Assembly: GCA_903919975.1 (NCBI GenBank)
Contig: CAIXKE010000023.1
Coordinates: 78,224-142,223, forward strand
DNA: 64,000 nt
Direction: 5' to 3'
Origin: Akkermansiaceae bacterium
GTDB lineage: Bacteria; Verrucomicrobiota; Verrucomicrobiia; Verrucomicrobiales; Akkermansiaceae
Shown here: piece after piece, positions 22,326 to 31,746 of the stretch
How positions within the stretch are numbered: position 1 is the first letter of the stretch
How the letters are laid out: every line of letters starts with the position of its first letter
Translations under genes and position numbers: made by a program
The notes under the pieces: generated by a model
What the model was told of the DNA's origin: nothing
Seen by the model: only the letters and a program-made list of their open reading frames with translations
Database searches by the model: none

Positions 22326-23435
22326 GTGACCAATCGCCTTTCACTCGCGATTTTCGCCATCCAAGGATTGGCGCTGGTTTTCGCGACGGCGAAAACGCAC
22401 ACCAAACCCCACGTCGCACTCGTCATCGGCAACGCGAAATATGAAACCGCTGTCGGTCCATTGCGCAACGCGGTCAACGATGCCAAGGCGGTTTCGAAGG
22501 CCCTGCGCGGTCTGGGATTTCCCGTCACCGAGGAGCACAACGTCTCGCGCGACGACCTGATGGAATCCGTCGCTGGATTCCGTTCAAAAATCAAAGGCAC
22601 GGAAGTCGCCTTGTTTTATTATGCCAGCCACGGCGTCTCCGTCGCAGGCTCAAACTATCTCATCCCCATCAAGTCCGGCTATCAGCCCGATCAAGCCGAT
22701 GAAGTGACGCTGCGGATGCTCGCGGAAACGAAACTTTTCAATGCGGAGCAAGTCGTGGCCGAGATGAGCACCGGCGGCGGAGCCTGCAATCTGGTGATTC
22801 TCGATGCCTGCCGGAACACGCCCGTGGCGCGCAACCCGCGCCACGGGAATGCCGCTAATCCCGGATGCCTAACAGAAATAAAACCGCCCGCCGGATCGCT
22901 CATCGCCTTTGCCACCGATGCCGGCCGCGCCGCGCAAGATGGCGAGGGCGCCAACGGCCTTTACACGGGAGAACTGCTCAAATACTTGCAAAATCCCGGA
23001 CTGACCATCGAGCAGGTTTTCAAACGCACCCGCGCTGGAGTCATGGACCGTTCCAATGGCGGGCAGATTCCCGCCGAGTATTCGCGCCTGATCGGCGATG
23101 ATATCTATTTAGCAGGCCCCGCAGCGCCCGCACCACCACCACCGAAACCTACCGCGCCCAAAGCCGAGCCCGTGAATATCCCAACGCCCCGCGCCATCAA
23201 CCAACTGGCCGCCGCCGGTCGCGCCACGGAATGCATCGAAGCGCTGCAATGTTACAACATTGCCGTCGAACTCGCACCCGAAGATTTCTACCCCCTTTTC
23301 AATCGTGGCCGCGTCCATCTCGCCCTCGGCCACAAGGATGAGGCGAAAGCCGACTTCACCACCGCCACCAACCCGAAGTTCAAGCAACCCACGGCACGCA
23401 AACTCTCCCAGAAGGCGCTGGCCGAGATCCCATGA
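22326..23435 (+). CDS. Secreted caspase-like (peptidase C14) protein with C-terminal TPR
   Basis: The 369-residue protein starts at GTG with a signal-like hydrophobic N-terminus (residues 5-20). Residues 27-260 form a caspase fold: HVALVIGNAKYETAV opens it, the catalytic His is in FYYASHGVSV (about residue 101) and the catalytic Cys in VILDACRNTPV (about residue 161). A Pro-rich linker (APAPPPPKPTAPK) leads to a TPR-like C-terminus (YNIAVELAPEDFYPLFNRGR). Bacterial relatives are called metacaspase/orthocaspase-like; their substrates are mostly unknown. The gene leads a plus-strand group with the DUF1080 and ClC genes. Confidence 0.82.
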   Translation: MTNRLSLAIFAIQGLALVFATAKTHTKPHVALVIGNAKYETAVGPLRNAVNDAKAVSKALRGLGFPVTEEHNVSRDDLMESVAGFRSKIKGTEVALFYYASHGVSVAGSNYLIPIKSGYQPDQADEVTLRMLAETKLFNAEQVVAEMSTGGGACNLVILDACRNTPVARNPRHGNAANPGCLTEIKPPAGSLIAFATDAGRAAQDGEGANGLYTGELLKYLQNPGLTIEQVFKRTRAGVMDRSNGGQIPAEYSRLIGDDIYLAGPAAPAPPPPKPTAPKAEPVNIPTPRAINQLAAAGRATECIEALQCYNIAVELAPEDFYPLFNRGRVHLALGHKDEAKADFTTATNPKFKQPTARKLSQKALAEIP

Positions 23436-23528
23436 TGATTCGCGCCTCCAATCCATCGCCACCCTATATTCTTCATTGAAATTCCAGCCCCTGCTTCAGC
23501 GTATCGCTTAACCGTTCCCAACCATCCA

Positions 23529-24185
23529 ATGTTCACCTCTATGATCACACCACGCCTGCTTCTCACCGCCATTTTCTGCCTCAGTTTCACCCCTGCCATC
23601 GCTGCGGAGAAAGACGCTCTCAATCCGCTCTTCGACGGCAAAACGCTCACCGGTTGGAAAAACCCTTATGAGTGGGGCACCGCCGAAGTCGTCGGGGGCG
23701 AAATCCATCTGAAGGCCGACAAAAAATTCTTTCTCGTGACGGAAAAAACCTACGGCAATTTCGTTTTTGAAGGAGAGGTGCTTCTCCCCAAAGGCAAGGC
23801 CAACAGCGGCTTCATGTTCCGCGCCCATGTCGAACCTAACAAAGTATTTGGCTATCAAGCCGAGGTCGATGGCGATCCAGCCCGTGGATGGTCCGGCGGG
23901 CTCTACGATGAAAACCGCCGGCAGTGGTGCGCCAGCCCGATCAAGGGCGACACCGCCAGCGAGGCAGCATTCAAAAAGCGCGCCGGCAATGCCTTCAAAC
24001 GCGATGACTGGAACACCTACCGCATCACCTGCAAGGGCAACAAAATCAAAATCGAAGTCAACGGTGTGATTACCACTGAAATCGAAGACAACACGGACGC
24101 CAGCGGAGCCATCGGCATCCAACACCACGGCGAAAAGGGAGCGGTCTATAAATTCCGCAACCTGCGCATCCAAGAACTCGATTGA
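23529..24185 (+). CDS. Secreted DUF1080 protein (3-keto-disaccharide hydrolase family)
   Basis: The 218-residue protein has a signal peptide (MFTSMITPRLLLTAIFCLSF, cleavage after about AIAA) and one DUF1080 domain, a concanavalin-like beta-sandwich. Typical family motifs are LFDGKTLTGWK near residue 35, NSGFMFRAHV, GYQAEVDGDP, WNTYRITCKGNKI and GAIGIQHHGE. The family is greatly expanded in Verrucomicrobiota and Planctomycetota and is linked to glycan breakdown, some members acting on 3-keto-glycosides. The substrate here cannot be read from the sequence. Its stop is 25 bases before the ClC gene. Confidence 0.85.
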   Translation: MFTSMITPRLLLTAIFCLSFTPAIAAEKDALNPLFDGKTLTGWKNPYEWGTAEVVGGEIHLKADKKFFLVTEKTYGNFVFEGEVLLPKGKANSGFMFRAHVEPNKVFGYQAEVDGDPARGWSGGLYDENRRQWCASPIKGDTASEAAFKKRAGNAFKRDDWNTYRITCKGNKIKIEVNGVITTEIEDNTDASGAIGIQHHGEKGAVYKFRNLRIQELD

Positions 24186-24210
24186 GGCTACGGCAGATTC
24201 CCTCCATCCG

Positions 24211-25470
24211 ATGATTTCCCGCCCGTTCCAACTCCTTGCCGCTGCAAAATGGCTGGCGGTGCTCATCCCGATGGCGGTGGCGATCGGTTCGGCATCGGCC
24301 TTTTTCCTGTGGAGTCTGGATGCCCTCACGCGCGTGCGGTTTTCAAACCCGTGGCTGTTGTGGTTGCTGCCACTCGGCGGGCTGGCGGTGGGCTGGCTTT
24401 ACCATCACCATGGAAAATCCTCGGCGGCGGGAAACAACCTGCTCATCGATGAAATCCACCAACCGGGTGCGGGCGTGCCGCTGCGCATGGCTCCGTTGGT
24501 ATTGATCGGCACGCTCGTGACTCACTTGTTCGGAGGATCGGCCGGTCGTGAAGGAACCGCCTTGCAGATGGGCGGCAGCATCGCCGGCGCCTTCGCCCGG
24601 TTTCTCAAACTCGATGCCGGGAGCGTCCGCCTATTGCTCATGGCGGGGGTGGCCGCCGGTTTCGGCTCTATTTTCGGCACGCCCATCGCCGGAGCGGTGT
24701 TTGCTCTGGAAGTGTTAGTGATTGGCCGGATGCAATACGATGCGCTGATTCCATGTTTCATCGCATCACTGGTAGCGGACTGGACATGCGCCGCATGGGG
24801 AATCGGCCACACGCAATACCACGTGGCGGTGGCCACTGCCGCCCATCTCGATCTTTGGTTGTTTGGAAAAGTGGTGATCGCGGCGATCGCCTTCGGCTTG
24901 GCGGGAAGATGTTTCGCGCTGAGTTCGCACCAACTCACGGAACTCTTCAAGCGCTTCATCCCACGCCCCGAGCTTCGCCCTGCGATGGGCGGAGTGTTGG
25001 TGATCGGCATGTTTTTTCTAGCAGGAACCCCCGATTATCTCGGCCTTGGCGTGCTCGGCAACCGACCGGATGCGATCACCCTGCCCGCAATATTCGGCAA
25101 CATGGACATCCCGGCAAGCGCGTGGATCTGGAAACTCGTTTTCACGGTAGTGACGCTGTCCGCCGGCTTCAAAGGCGGCGAGGTGACTCCGTTGTTTTTC
25201 ATCGGCGCGGCGTTGGGAAACACCCTCGCGATCTCCCTTGGCGCACCTGTCGATCTATTTGCCGCGCTGGGATTCGTCGCGATTTTCGCTGGAGCGACGA
25301 ACACCCCGCTGGCCTCGACTTTGTTAGGCATGGAGCTTTTCGGCGCGGGCAACGGTCTTTATCTAGCAACTGCCTGCATCATCGCCTACCGCTTCAGCGG
25401 CCACACCGGCATCTATTCCGCCCAGCGCCTCGCCGAGCCGAAATTCCGGGCCCTGAAACACGATCGGTGA
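24211..25470 (+). CDS. ClC-family chloride channel/antiporter
   Basis: The 419-residue membrane protein has about ten hydrophobic segments. The ClC filter motifs are recognisable but altered: PGAGVP for GSGIP, GGSAGREGT for GREGP (keeping the gating Glu), and KGGEVTPLFFIGAALGN for the third region. GSIFGTPIAGAVFALEVL and SGHTGIYSAQRLA are further family matches. The loop between the first two motifs is short compared with E. coli ClC. The conserved gating Glu favours a proton-coupled exchanger, but that is an inference. Confidence 0.85.
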   Translation: MISRPFQLLAAAKWLAVLIPMAVAIGSASAFFLWSLDALTRVRFSNPWLLWLLPLGGLAVGWLYHHHGKSSAAGNNLLIDEIHQPGAGVPLRMAPLVLIGTLVTHLFGGSAGREGTALQMGGSIAGAFARFLKLDAGSVRLLLMAGVAAGFGSIFGTPIAGAVFALEVLVIGRMQYDALIPCFIASLVADWTCAAWGIGHTQYHVAVATAAHLDLWLFGKVVIAAIAFGLAGRCFALSSHQLTELFKRFIPRPELRPAMGGVLVIGMFFLAGTPDYLGLGVLGNRPDAITLPAIFGNMDIPASAWIWKLVFTVVTLSAGFKGGEVTPLFFIGAALGNTLAISLGAPVDLFAALGFVAIFAGATNTPLASTLLGMELFGAGNGLYLATACIIAYRFSGHTGIYSAQRLAEPKFRALKHDR

Positions 25471-25516
25471 ACCCATTTCCCACAAAGAAAGTCACGCAAG
25501 CGGCACGACGAACTGA

Positions 25517-25538
25517 AGCGCGGAATGAATTCCGCGCT
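25517..25538. repeat. Palindrome between convergent genes
   Basis: agcgcggaat and attccgcgct form a perfect 10-bp inverted repeat around two bases. It sits between the convergent ClC and Sel1 genes. There is no T run on either side, so it looks like a REP-type hairpin, though it could slow transcription from both directions. Confidence 0.6.
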
Positions 25539-25583
25539 CCAATTGAAGAGTCACCTCGCTGATAAGTTCCGGCGCGGAAACGA

Positions 25584-27173
25584 TTATTTGCCTGGCTTCA
25601 CCTTTTTTGGCCCAGGTGCGGCGGGTGGTGCAGTAGGCGTGGGGGCTGGAGCGACGTCCTTTTTCTCGGGGGCTTTACCGGACTTTATGGTCTCCAGTTC
25701 TTTGAGGGCCGCCACGCGTTGTTTTTCATCGAGTTTTGTAGCGATCTCGGTGACGAGGGCATCGGCTTCCTTTTGGCCACGTTCGACGGCGAGGGTCGCG
25801 AGGGCCCAGGCCTTGACGGAATCCGACTTGGTGCCGACGCCTTGGTAAACCAAGCGGGCGAGGGCCAGAGTGGCGGGACCGTGGCCTTGGTTCGCCGCGA
25901 GGGCGTAGAGTTGTCCGGCATTTTCGATATTCCGGGGCAAGCCGGTAATACCGCGCTCATAAACGGTGGCGAGATTGTTCTGAGCTTGGGCGCTTCCACC
26001 TTGGGCGGCGCGAGTCAGCCAAGCGATGCCAGCCGAGGTATCGGCGACGCCCAGTTTTCCGGAGAGATAAAGCAACCCGATTTCATTCTGAGCTTCGGGC
26101 AGGTTGCCATTAGCGGCGGCAAGCAAATAACCATAGCCACCGAGGAGATTTGCGACTTCCGGTTTTTCCGTAGCGAGCAATTGCGCGGCGATGCGGAAAT
26201 TGGCGATCGGATTTCCAGCTTCGGCGGCTTTGCGCAGCAGCACTAAACCGCGATCAACATCTTTTTCGACGCTTTTCCCTTCAATGTAGAAATCCGCCGT
26301 CCGTAGCATGCAATCGATTTGGCCAGCATCCTCGCCGCGTTCGTATTCCGCAAGGGCGGCTTTGAGGTCTTTTTTGACGTTTTCCTCGTAATCACCGAGG
26401 GCGAGATAGGCCGAGTATTCCTTGGCCTCGATGGCCTTTTTGAGCCACTCGCGGCCTTTCTTTTCATCACGGTTTTTTTCGTCACCACTGAGCAGGCGGG
26501 AACCAAGGGCGGCCATCGCACCGGCATTACCAAGCGTTGCGGCCTTGGTGTAATTGACGAGCGACTGCTTCAGATCCTTCAGCTCGGGAAATCCGAATTG
26601 GCCTTCGTAGAAACGGGCGAGAAGCAGCACCGAGAGGATGTCGCCATCGGTAGCGGCGCGATCCCACCAGAAAACCGCTTTGTCCGGGTCCGGCGCGGGA
26701 GTGAGGAGGCCGCGCAGGTAAGCTTCCCCTAGAATGCGGCCGGCCACGGCGGGATCGTCTTTGGCGGCGTTTTCAAGCGCTTGGCGCGCCTGATCGCGTT
26801 CCTCTTCCTTGTCGGAAGCAAGCAGGATGAAGGACATGCGATAAATAGCATCCTTGTGTTTACCGACAGCGGCCTTGCGATAGTATTCTAGAGCCTTTTC
26901 CTTCGAAGCCTCCGCGCCTTGGCCGGACTCGTGGGCGAATCCCAGCAGGTAAAGCGCTTCGGCATTGCCTTGTTCTGCCAGTGGAGTGGCGAGCTCGACG
27001 CCCTTGGCGTGTCGGCCTTCTTTATAAGTGTCCATCGCGGCTTTCGCGGGGCCTTCCGCCGTGGTGGGCATAGAAACGGAGTTATCCGTAGGCAGCGAAA
27101 CTGCAGCTTGTAGGGGGGCGCTGAATGCGGTGAACAACAACAAGGTGGAAATCAGGCGGGGATACATGCGCAT
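25584..27173 (-). CDS. Secreted Sel1-repeat (TPR-like) protein
   Basis: The 529-residue protein has a signal peptide (MRMYPRLISTLLLFTAFSAP, cleavage near LQAA). It then carries many Sel1-like helical repeats, for example AEALYLLGFAHESGQG, AVFWWDRAATDGDI, AWLTRAAQGGSAQAQNNLA and QLYALAANQGHGPATLALA. The last 35 residues are Lys/Pro/Ala rich (APEKKDVAPAPTPTAPP). Sel1 repeats normally bind other proteins; the partner is unknown. It is convergent with the ClC gene and 69 bases after the CAAX-protease gene. Confidence 0.82.
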   Translation of the reverse strand: MRMYPRLISTLLLFTAFSAPLQAAVSLPTDNSVSMPTTAEGPAKAAMDTYKEGRHAKGVELATPLAEQGNAEALYLLGFAHESGQGAEASKEKALEYYRKAAVGKHKDAIYRMSFILLASDKEEERDQARQALENAAKDDPAVAGRILGEAYLRGLLTPAPDPDKAVFWWDRAATDGDILSVLLLARFYEGQFGFPELKDLKQSLVNYTKAATLGNAGAMAALGSRLLSGDEKNRDEKKGREWLKKAIEAKEYSAYLALGDYEENVKKDLKAALAEYERGEDAGQIDCMLRTADFYIEGKSVEKDVDRGLVLLRKAAEAGNPIANFRIAAQLLATEKPEVANLLGGYGYLLAAANGNLPEAQNEIGLLYLSGKLGVADTSAGIAWLTRAAQGGSAQAQNNLATVYERGITGLPRNIENAGQLYALAANQGHGPATLALARLVYQGVGTKSDSVKAWALATLAVERGQKEADALVTEIATKLDEKQRVAALKELETIKSGKAPEKKDVAPAPTPTAPPAAPGPKKVKPGK

Positions 27174-27242
27174 AATTAGGAGGCATTTTCGGACAATAGC
27201 AAGCGAGATTCACGCCCTGCTAGGCCGATGGACACCATCGAT

Positions 27243-28010
27243 TCACCAGAGGCCGTATTTCCCATATGCCATGATGTAGAGGCCCATGAGTAAATTCGCC
27301 GTGGCGTGCATGATGACGCAGGCCCCAAGGCTTTTGCTCCAGACACACAGCAGATACGTGAGGCTGCCGTATGCCCATGCCCCGGCGTAATCGATGGGCG
27401 CGTGCGCCAGCATGAACATTCCGGTGACGATGAGGTAAGACTTCCAGCGTGCCCGGCCGAAGGGCTGTTTCCAGTAGTCCCCTTCCCAATCGCAAACAAA
27501 CCGCATGAGAAAACCGCGCCAGAAGATTTCCTCGACGAGCGCCACAACCACCACCGCCCTCAGGAACCGCAACACCACCACCAACCAACAGGCGGCTGGA
27601 TTCTCGAAAATCGATGGATCAAAGCCCTCGCCACGGGCATCCACCCCCAAAAGATGAAGCAGACCGCTGGTTTTCCCGGTGAGATTCCAGAAATCGTAAA
27701 GCACCGTGGGCAAGAGCCAGAAACCAATCCCGATCGCGCCGAAAACCAAGCCCGCCATCGATCCTTTCCATGACCAGCGGAAATCATAGTTCCTCCAATA
27801 ATAGATCAGCACGCCCAAGGTCACCAGCGTCTGGATCGGATAGATGAAATGCGCCGGATCCTGCCGCCACCATGGAGCTTCAGGATGTTTCCACTCGATC
27901 TTCACCGCTACGAGCATCAGCACGAACATGAAGCCCATGAACACTGCGAACGGCGTCACATGCGCCCGTGTGAGACGCGCAGGATTCTGGGCTGCCGAAT
28001 TCTCGCTCAT
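27243..28010 (-). CDS. CPBP/CAAX-type intramembrane metalloprotease
   Basis: The 255-residue protein has about seven membrane spans. The family motifs are EEIFWRG (EExxxR, about residue 160) and later MLAHAPIDY and IMHATANLL with conserved His residues. These are the metal-binding residues of Abi/CAAX (CPBP) proteases. Some relatives belong to exosortase/PEP-CTERM systems, but no exosortase is visible here. It starts five bases after the aminotransferase stop, so the two are probably cotranscribed. Confidence 0.82.
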   Translation of the reverse strand: MSENSAAQNPARLTRAHVTPFAVFMGFMFVLMLVAVKIEWKHPEAPWWRQDPAHFIYPIQTLVTLGVLIYYWRNYDFRWSWKGSMAGLVFGAIGIGFWLLPTVLYDFWNLTGKTSGLLHLLGVDARGEGFDPSIFENPAACWLVVVLRFLRAVVVVALVEEIFWRGFLMRFVCDWEGDYWKQPFGRARWKSYLIVTGMFMLAHAPIDYAGAWAYGSLTYLLCVWSKSLGACVIMHATANLLMGLYIMAYGKYGLW

Positions 28011-28015
28011 GGCCG

Positions 28016-29182
28016 TTAGAGCCTACCCACGAAGCGCTCGATTCTATCGGTGGCAGTTCGGATGTCCTCGAAGGCCGTGGCATAACAGCAACGAAGGAAA
28101 CCCTCGCCGGATGGGCCGAACGCACCGCCGGGAACGCAGGCGACGTTTTCCTGCTCGAGCAATTTCATGGCGAAGTCCTTGCTCGAAAGCCCGGTGCTCC
28201 GGATGTCCGGAAAGACATAAAACGCGCCGCCGGGAGAGTGGCAATCGAGGCCGATTTCATTGAGTCGACGGACGAGAAAATCACGGCGTTGATGATAAGC
28301 GGCGCGCATTTCCAACATCGCGGGCGTGCCATTTTCCAACGCCTCAATGGCCGCGTTCTGGCTCATGATCGGCGCGCAGAGCATGGCGTATTGGTGGATT
28401 TTCATCATCGCCTCGATGATCGGCTGTGGCGCGCAAGCATAGCCAAGCCGGAAACCGGTCATCGCGAAGGCCTTGGAAAACCCGTGCAGCAGAATCGTCC
28501 GCTCACGCATACCCGGCAGCGACGCGATGGAAACATGCGGCTCATCGTCGTAGCGGAGCTCGCTGTAGATTTCATCGGTCATGACGATCAAATCATGCTC
28601 GATGGCGAGTTTGGCGATGCCTTCGAGGTCTTCGCGCGACGCGCAGGCCCCGGTTGGATTGGTTGGGAAATTGAGCATCAGCACCCGGGATTTCGGCGTG
28701 ATCACCTTGGCCAGCGCCTCGGGCTTCAGCGAAAACCCGTCCTCCTTGGTGGTGACCACCGACACCGCGACCCCATGCGCAAGCACGATACTCGGGCTGT
28801 AGGAAACGTAGCAGGGCTCGTGATAAATCACCTCGTCACCGGGATTGATCAGCGCGCGCAGGGCAATATCGATGGCCTCGGAAACGCCCACAGTGACAAG
28901 GATTTCACCCGCCGGATCGTAGGAAACCCCGAAGAATCCGTCCACGTAGCGGGCGATCGATTTGCGCAGCGAGAGCAGGCCGAGGTTCGAGGTATAGGTC
29001 GTCTGGCCTTTTTCGAGCGAATAAATGGCGGCCTCGCGGATGTGCCATGGCGTGACAAAGTCCGGCTCGCCCACGCCCAACGAGATCACATCGTCGCGGC
29101 CTTGCACGAGTTCGAAGAAGTCGCGGATGCCCGAGCGCGGGATCGAGGCGACATTGCGGGCGATTTTCGCTGAATAGTCCAT
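28016..29182 (-). CDS. PLP-dependent class I/II aminotransferase
   Basis: The 388-residue enzyme is fold type I. It shows SLGVGEPDFVTPWHIREAA near the N-terminus, the substrate-binding NFPTNPTGA, MTDEIYSELRYD with the PLP-contacting Asp and Tyr, and the Schiff-base Lys in HGFSKAFAMTGFRLGY. The length and motifs match the aspartate/alanine/aromatic aminotransferase group, and the amino acid cannot be assigned. The start at 29182 gives MDYSAKIARNVASIPRSGI. Confidence 0.88.
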   Translation of the reverse strand: MDYSAKIARNVASIPRSGIRDFFELVQGRDDVISLGVGEPDFVTPWHIREAAIYSLEKGQTTYTSNLGLLSLRKSIARYVDGFFGVSYDPAGEILVTVGVSEAIDIALRALINPGDEVIYHEPCYVSYSPSIVLAHGVAVSVVTTKEDGFSLKPEALAKVITPKSRVLMLNFPTNPTGACASREDLEGIAKLAIEHDLIVMTDEIYSELRYDDEPHVSIASLPGMRERTILLHGFSKAFAMTGFRLGYACAPQPIIEAMMKIHQYAMLCAPIMSQNAAIEALENGTPAMLEMRAAYHQRRDFLVRRLNEIGLDCHSPGGAFYVFPDIRSTGLSSKDFAMKLLEQENVACVPGGAFGPSGEGFLRCCYATAFEDIRTATDRIERFVGRL

Positions 29183-29323
29183 GGAGAATCCGCCGACGGC
29201 GGAAGCGGAATCTCACCCGGCCAAGCCTCCCGCGTCAATCCCGGGACTGGTTTTTGTTTGCCCCGAGTCCTTGCCCCCACTCAACGACCGCACAAAAGCA
29301 CCAAACACCCGCCCCTCAAACGT

Positions 29324-29562
29324 AGTCCAGGACTTCAGTCCGCCCACGAAGCGAAAAGCTAAAGACCCGCCTCCGTCCCGCCCGTGACACAACCCCGCTC
29401 TATCTACTCAACCGCCTCCAGACCAGAATAAAGTCCTCAACTACATTTCAAAAGGCCCTTAATTCATGAGATTCACCCACTCGCCAATGTGGCTAAGACG
29501 CATTTCTGCAAGAGGAAGAGAGCTTCGCGCTGATCATTCGCATCGGCGCTCATAGAGCGCCG
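29324..29562. repeat. Non-coding gap with palindromic repeats
   Basis: The 474-base gap 29183-29656 has no gene I can support. It contains an imperfect inverted pair, 29324-29341 (gtagtccaggacttcagt) with 29427-29444, and a perfect 8-bp hairpin at 29544-29562 (cggcgctc-ata-gagcgccg). A cttgtcttgcgttttgtcgt tract lies at about 29622. All look like members of short palindromic repeat families of this genome. Confidence 0.55.
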
Positions 29563-29656
29563 CTAAAAGCGATTTCTTTCACCAGAATCACCAGAGCCCG
29601 CCCATGCAGTCGCGAGTTCTTGTCTTGCGTTTTGTCGTCTTGTGTCTCAGCAGGGG

Positions 29657-31063
29657 TCACCCCGCCTGCTGATAATCCTTTTCCCCAGGTTCCTGGACGT
29701 CCTTAAGCACCTTCGCGATGATTTCATCGACATCGACGCCCTCGGAGTCGGCGGCGAAATTGGTAAACATCCGGTGGCGCAGGACTGGCAGCGCGGCGAG
29801 CCGCACGTCATTGCAATTCACTACCAAACTGCCACGCATCACCGCACCGGCCTTGGCGGCGAGCAGGAGGTATTGGGTGGCGCGCGGACCGGCGCCGCAG
29901 TGGATCCACTTCTTCACCGCCTCCGGAGCACGCGGATCTCCGGGGCGTGTGGCGCGGGCGAGACGAGTGGCGTATTTCACGACATGCTTTGAAACTGGCA
30001 AGCGACGCACCAGTTTTTGGAGTTGCAGGATCTCCTCGCCACTCATGCGTTTTGATAGACTGATGCTGCGGTCGGAGGTCGTGCTTTCCGCAATTTCCTC
30101 TTCCTCCGCCTCGCTCGGATAGTCCACCCGCAGGCTGAACATGAAACGGTCGAGCTGCGCCTCGGGGAGCGGATAGGTTCCTTCCTGCTCAAGCGGATTC
30201 TGCGTGGCTAAGACAAAAAACGGCGGGGCCAGCGAATAAGTCTCGCCCGCGGCAGTAACGTGGGCTTCCTGCATCGCCTCCAACAGCGCGGCCTGTGTCT
30301 TAGGCGGCGTCCGGTTGATTTCGTCAGCTAACAGAATATTGGTAAACACCGGACCACGGATGAAACGGTAGCTCTTGCGGCCCGTCGCCTCATCCACTTC
30401 AAGCACATCGGTGCCCGTGATGTCGGTGGGCATCAGGTCGGGCGTGAACTGGATGCGTCGGAATCGCAGGTCGAGCACTTCCGCCAGAGTGCGGATCATC
30501 AGCGTTTTCGCCAGGCCGGGCAAACCGATCATCAACACATGCCCCCGCGAAACCAAGGCCAGCATCAGGCTGTGAATGATTTCATGCTGCCCGACAATCG
30601 CCTTACCGATCTCCGCGACCACGCCTTCAAGTTTTGGAATCAGCACACGCAGTTCCGCGGCGGTTTCCTCCGCGGCCTCCGGCGAGTCTTCCCGGCTATC
30701 GAGATTCACGGTGGGTTCTCCGGATTTAATCACCGACTTCTCCTCGACAGCGGCACCCTCCCCGGCATCTTCAAACACAAACACATCACCCGCGATCTTG
30801 ATCACATCGCCCAGCTTCAGTGCGCGCGGCCACTCGATCCGCTCGCGGTTGACATAAGTTCCGTTCATGCTGCCCAGATCGCGCACGGACCAGACACCAT
30901 CATCTTCTATCAGCTCCGCATGGTGCCGCGAGGCGCCCGTTTCAGGAGTAAGAGAAATCCGGTTGTCATCGGCGCGACCGATTGTGACAGGCGACGATTT
31001 CAGCGGAATGCGACTGCCTTTCGCTTTGCCGACGGTGGCTTTCAAACATTTGGGTGTGCTCAT
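29657..31063 (-). CDS. FHA domain-MoxR AAA+ ATPase fusion
   Basis: The 468-residue protein joins two modules. Residues 5-100 are an FHA domain (VTIGRADDNRISL, SRHHAEL, DLGSMNGTYVN), which binds phosphothreonine peptides. Residues 135-460 are a MoxR-type AAA+ ATPase with IVGQHEII, Walker A GLPGLAKT, Walker B ILLADEINR, ATQNPLEQEGTYPLPEAQLDRF and a sensor-rich lid. MoxR ATPases act as chaperones for VWA-domain partners, which this operon encodes. It is the last gene of the nine-gene run and overlaps the gene before it by four bases (ATGA). The fusion suggests control by Ser/Thr phosphorylation (inference). Confidence 0.88.
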   Translation of the reverse strand: MSTPKCLKATVGKAKGSRIPLKSSPVTIGRADDNRISLTPETGASRHHAELIEDDGVWSVRDLGSMNGTYVNRERIEWPRALKLGDVIKIAGDVFVFEDAGEGAAVEEKSVIKSGEPTVNLDSREDSPEAAEETAAELRVLIPKLEGVVAEIGKAIVGQHEIIHSLMLALVSRGHVLMIGLPGLAKTLMIRTLAEVLDLRFRRIQFTPDLMPTDITGTDVLEVDEATGRKSYRFIRGPVFTNILLADEINRTPPKTQAALLEAMQEAHVTAAGETYSLAPPFFVLATQNPLEQEGTYPLPEAQLDRFMFSLRVDYPSEAEEEEIAESTTSDRSISLSKRMSGEEILQLQKLVRRLPVSKHVVKYATRLARATRPGDPRAPEAVKKWIHCGAGPRATQYLLLAAKAGAVMRGSLVVNCNDVRLAALPVLRHRMFTNFAADSEGVDVDEIIAKVLKDVQEPGEKDYQQAG

Positions 31064-31746
31064 GGGGTGTGAATTTTTGGGAGATCAATGATACCAAGAT
31101 CCTTGGGTGTTCCAGCGAGGCGCAAACCGCCCAATGCGGGAAGATGAATGTGGGAAAGAAACGGAATGCCTTTGATCTGCGGCGTCTCCTCACGATAGAG
31201 GTGGCGGGTTCCAACCATTTGCCATTCGTCGTCGGCCTCTCTCAGCTCGATGATTTCGAGGCGCCGCAGGCAGGCATCGATCTTCTCGCCTGAGCCCCGC
31301 AGGATAACCCCATCGCGAATCCGTTCGGCAAACACCAAGACAAATCCCTCACCCACTCCGATCCGGTGGATCTGGTGTCGATTGAAAAACGAATCGGCTT
31401 TGGCCACGCCTTCTTTCAGATGCTTCGCCCGGTCATCTATCAGCTTGGTTTCCGCACCCAGGCCGACTCCTTCGACCACACGGTTGTCGCTTGTCACGAG
31501 CACTAGGTCGAATCGACCTACCGGGAGTTTTTCAAAATAAAAGCCAGTGCCACCGCCATCGAGAGTCGCCAGATAAACCCGTTTCCGGTCACGCTCCACG
31601 GCCATCGCGTGAGTCAACTTGGAGCCCGACACCTTGCCGCTCATAACACCGGAATCAGCATCCTCCAGCTTGGTGTAAATGCGGCCGGGACCATCGCCCC
31701 GCGCCAGCGGGGAAACAGCCAGCATCACGGCCGTCAAAAGCCTCAT
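31060..31746 (-). CDS. Secreted protein of unknown function in the MoxR operon
   Basis: I do not recognise a named family. The 228-residue protein starts MRLLTAVMLAVSPLARGDGP, a signal peptide. The rest is mixed alpha/beta with a carboxypeptidase-regulatory-like stretch (GFYFEKLPVGRFDLVLVTSDN), then a helical part and LGGLRLAGTPKDLGIIDLPK at the end. I chose ATG 31746 because it overlaps the upstream stop by four bases (ATGA) and begins the signal peptide. Its own stop overlaps the FHA-MoxR start in the same way. Confidence 0.7.
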   Translation of the reverse strand: MRLLTAVMLAVSPLARGDGPGRIYTKLEDADSGVMSGKVSGSKLTHAMAVERDRKRVYLATLDGGGTGFYFEKLPVGRFDLVLVTSDNRVVEGVGLGAETKLIDDRAKHLKEGVAKADSFFNRHQIHRIGVGEGFVLVFAERIRDGVILRGSGEKIDACLRRLEIIELREADDEWQMVGTRHLYREETPQIKGIPFLSHIHLPALGGLRLAGTPKDLGIIDLPKIHTP

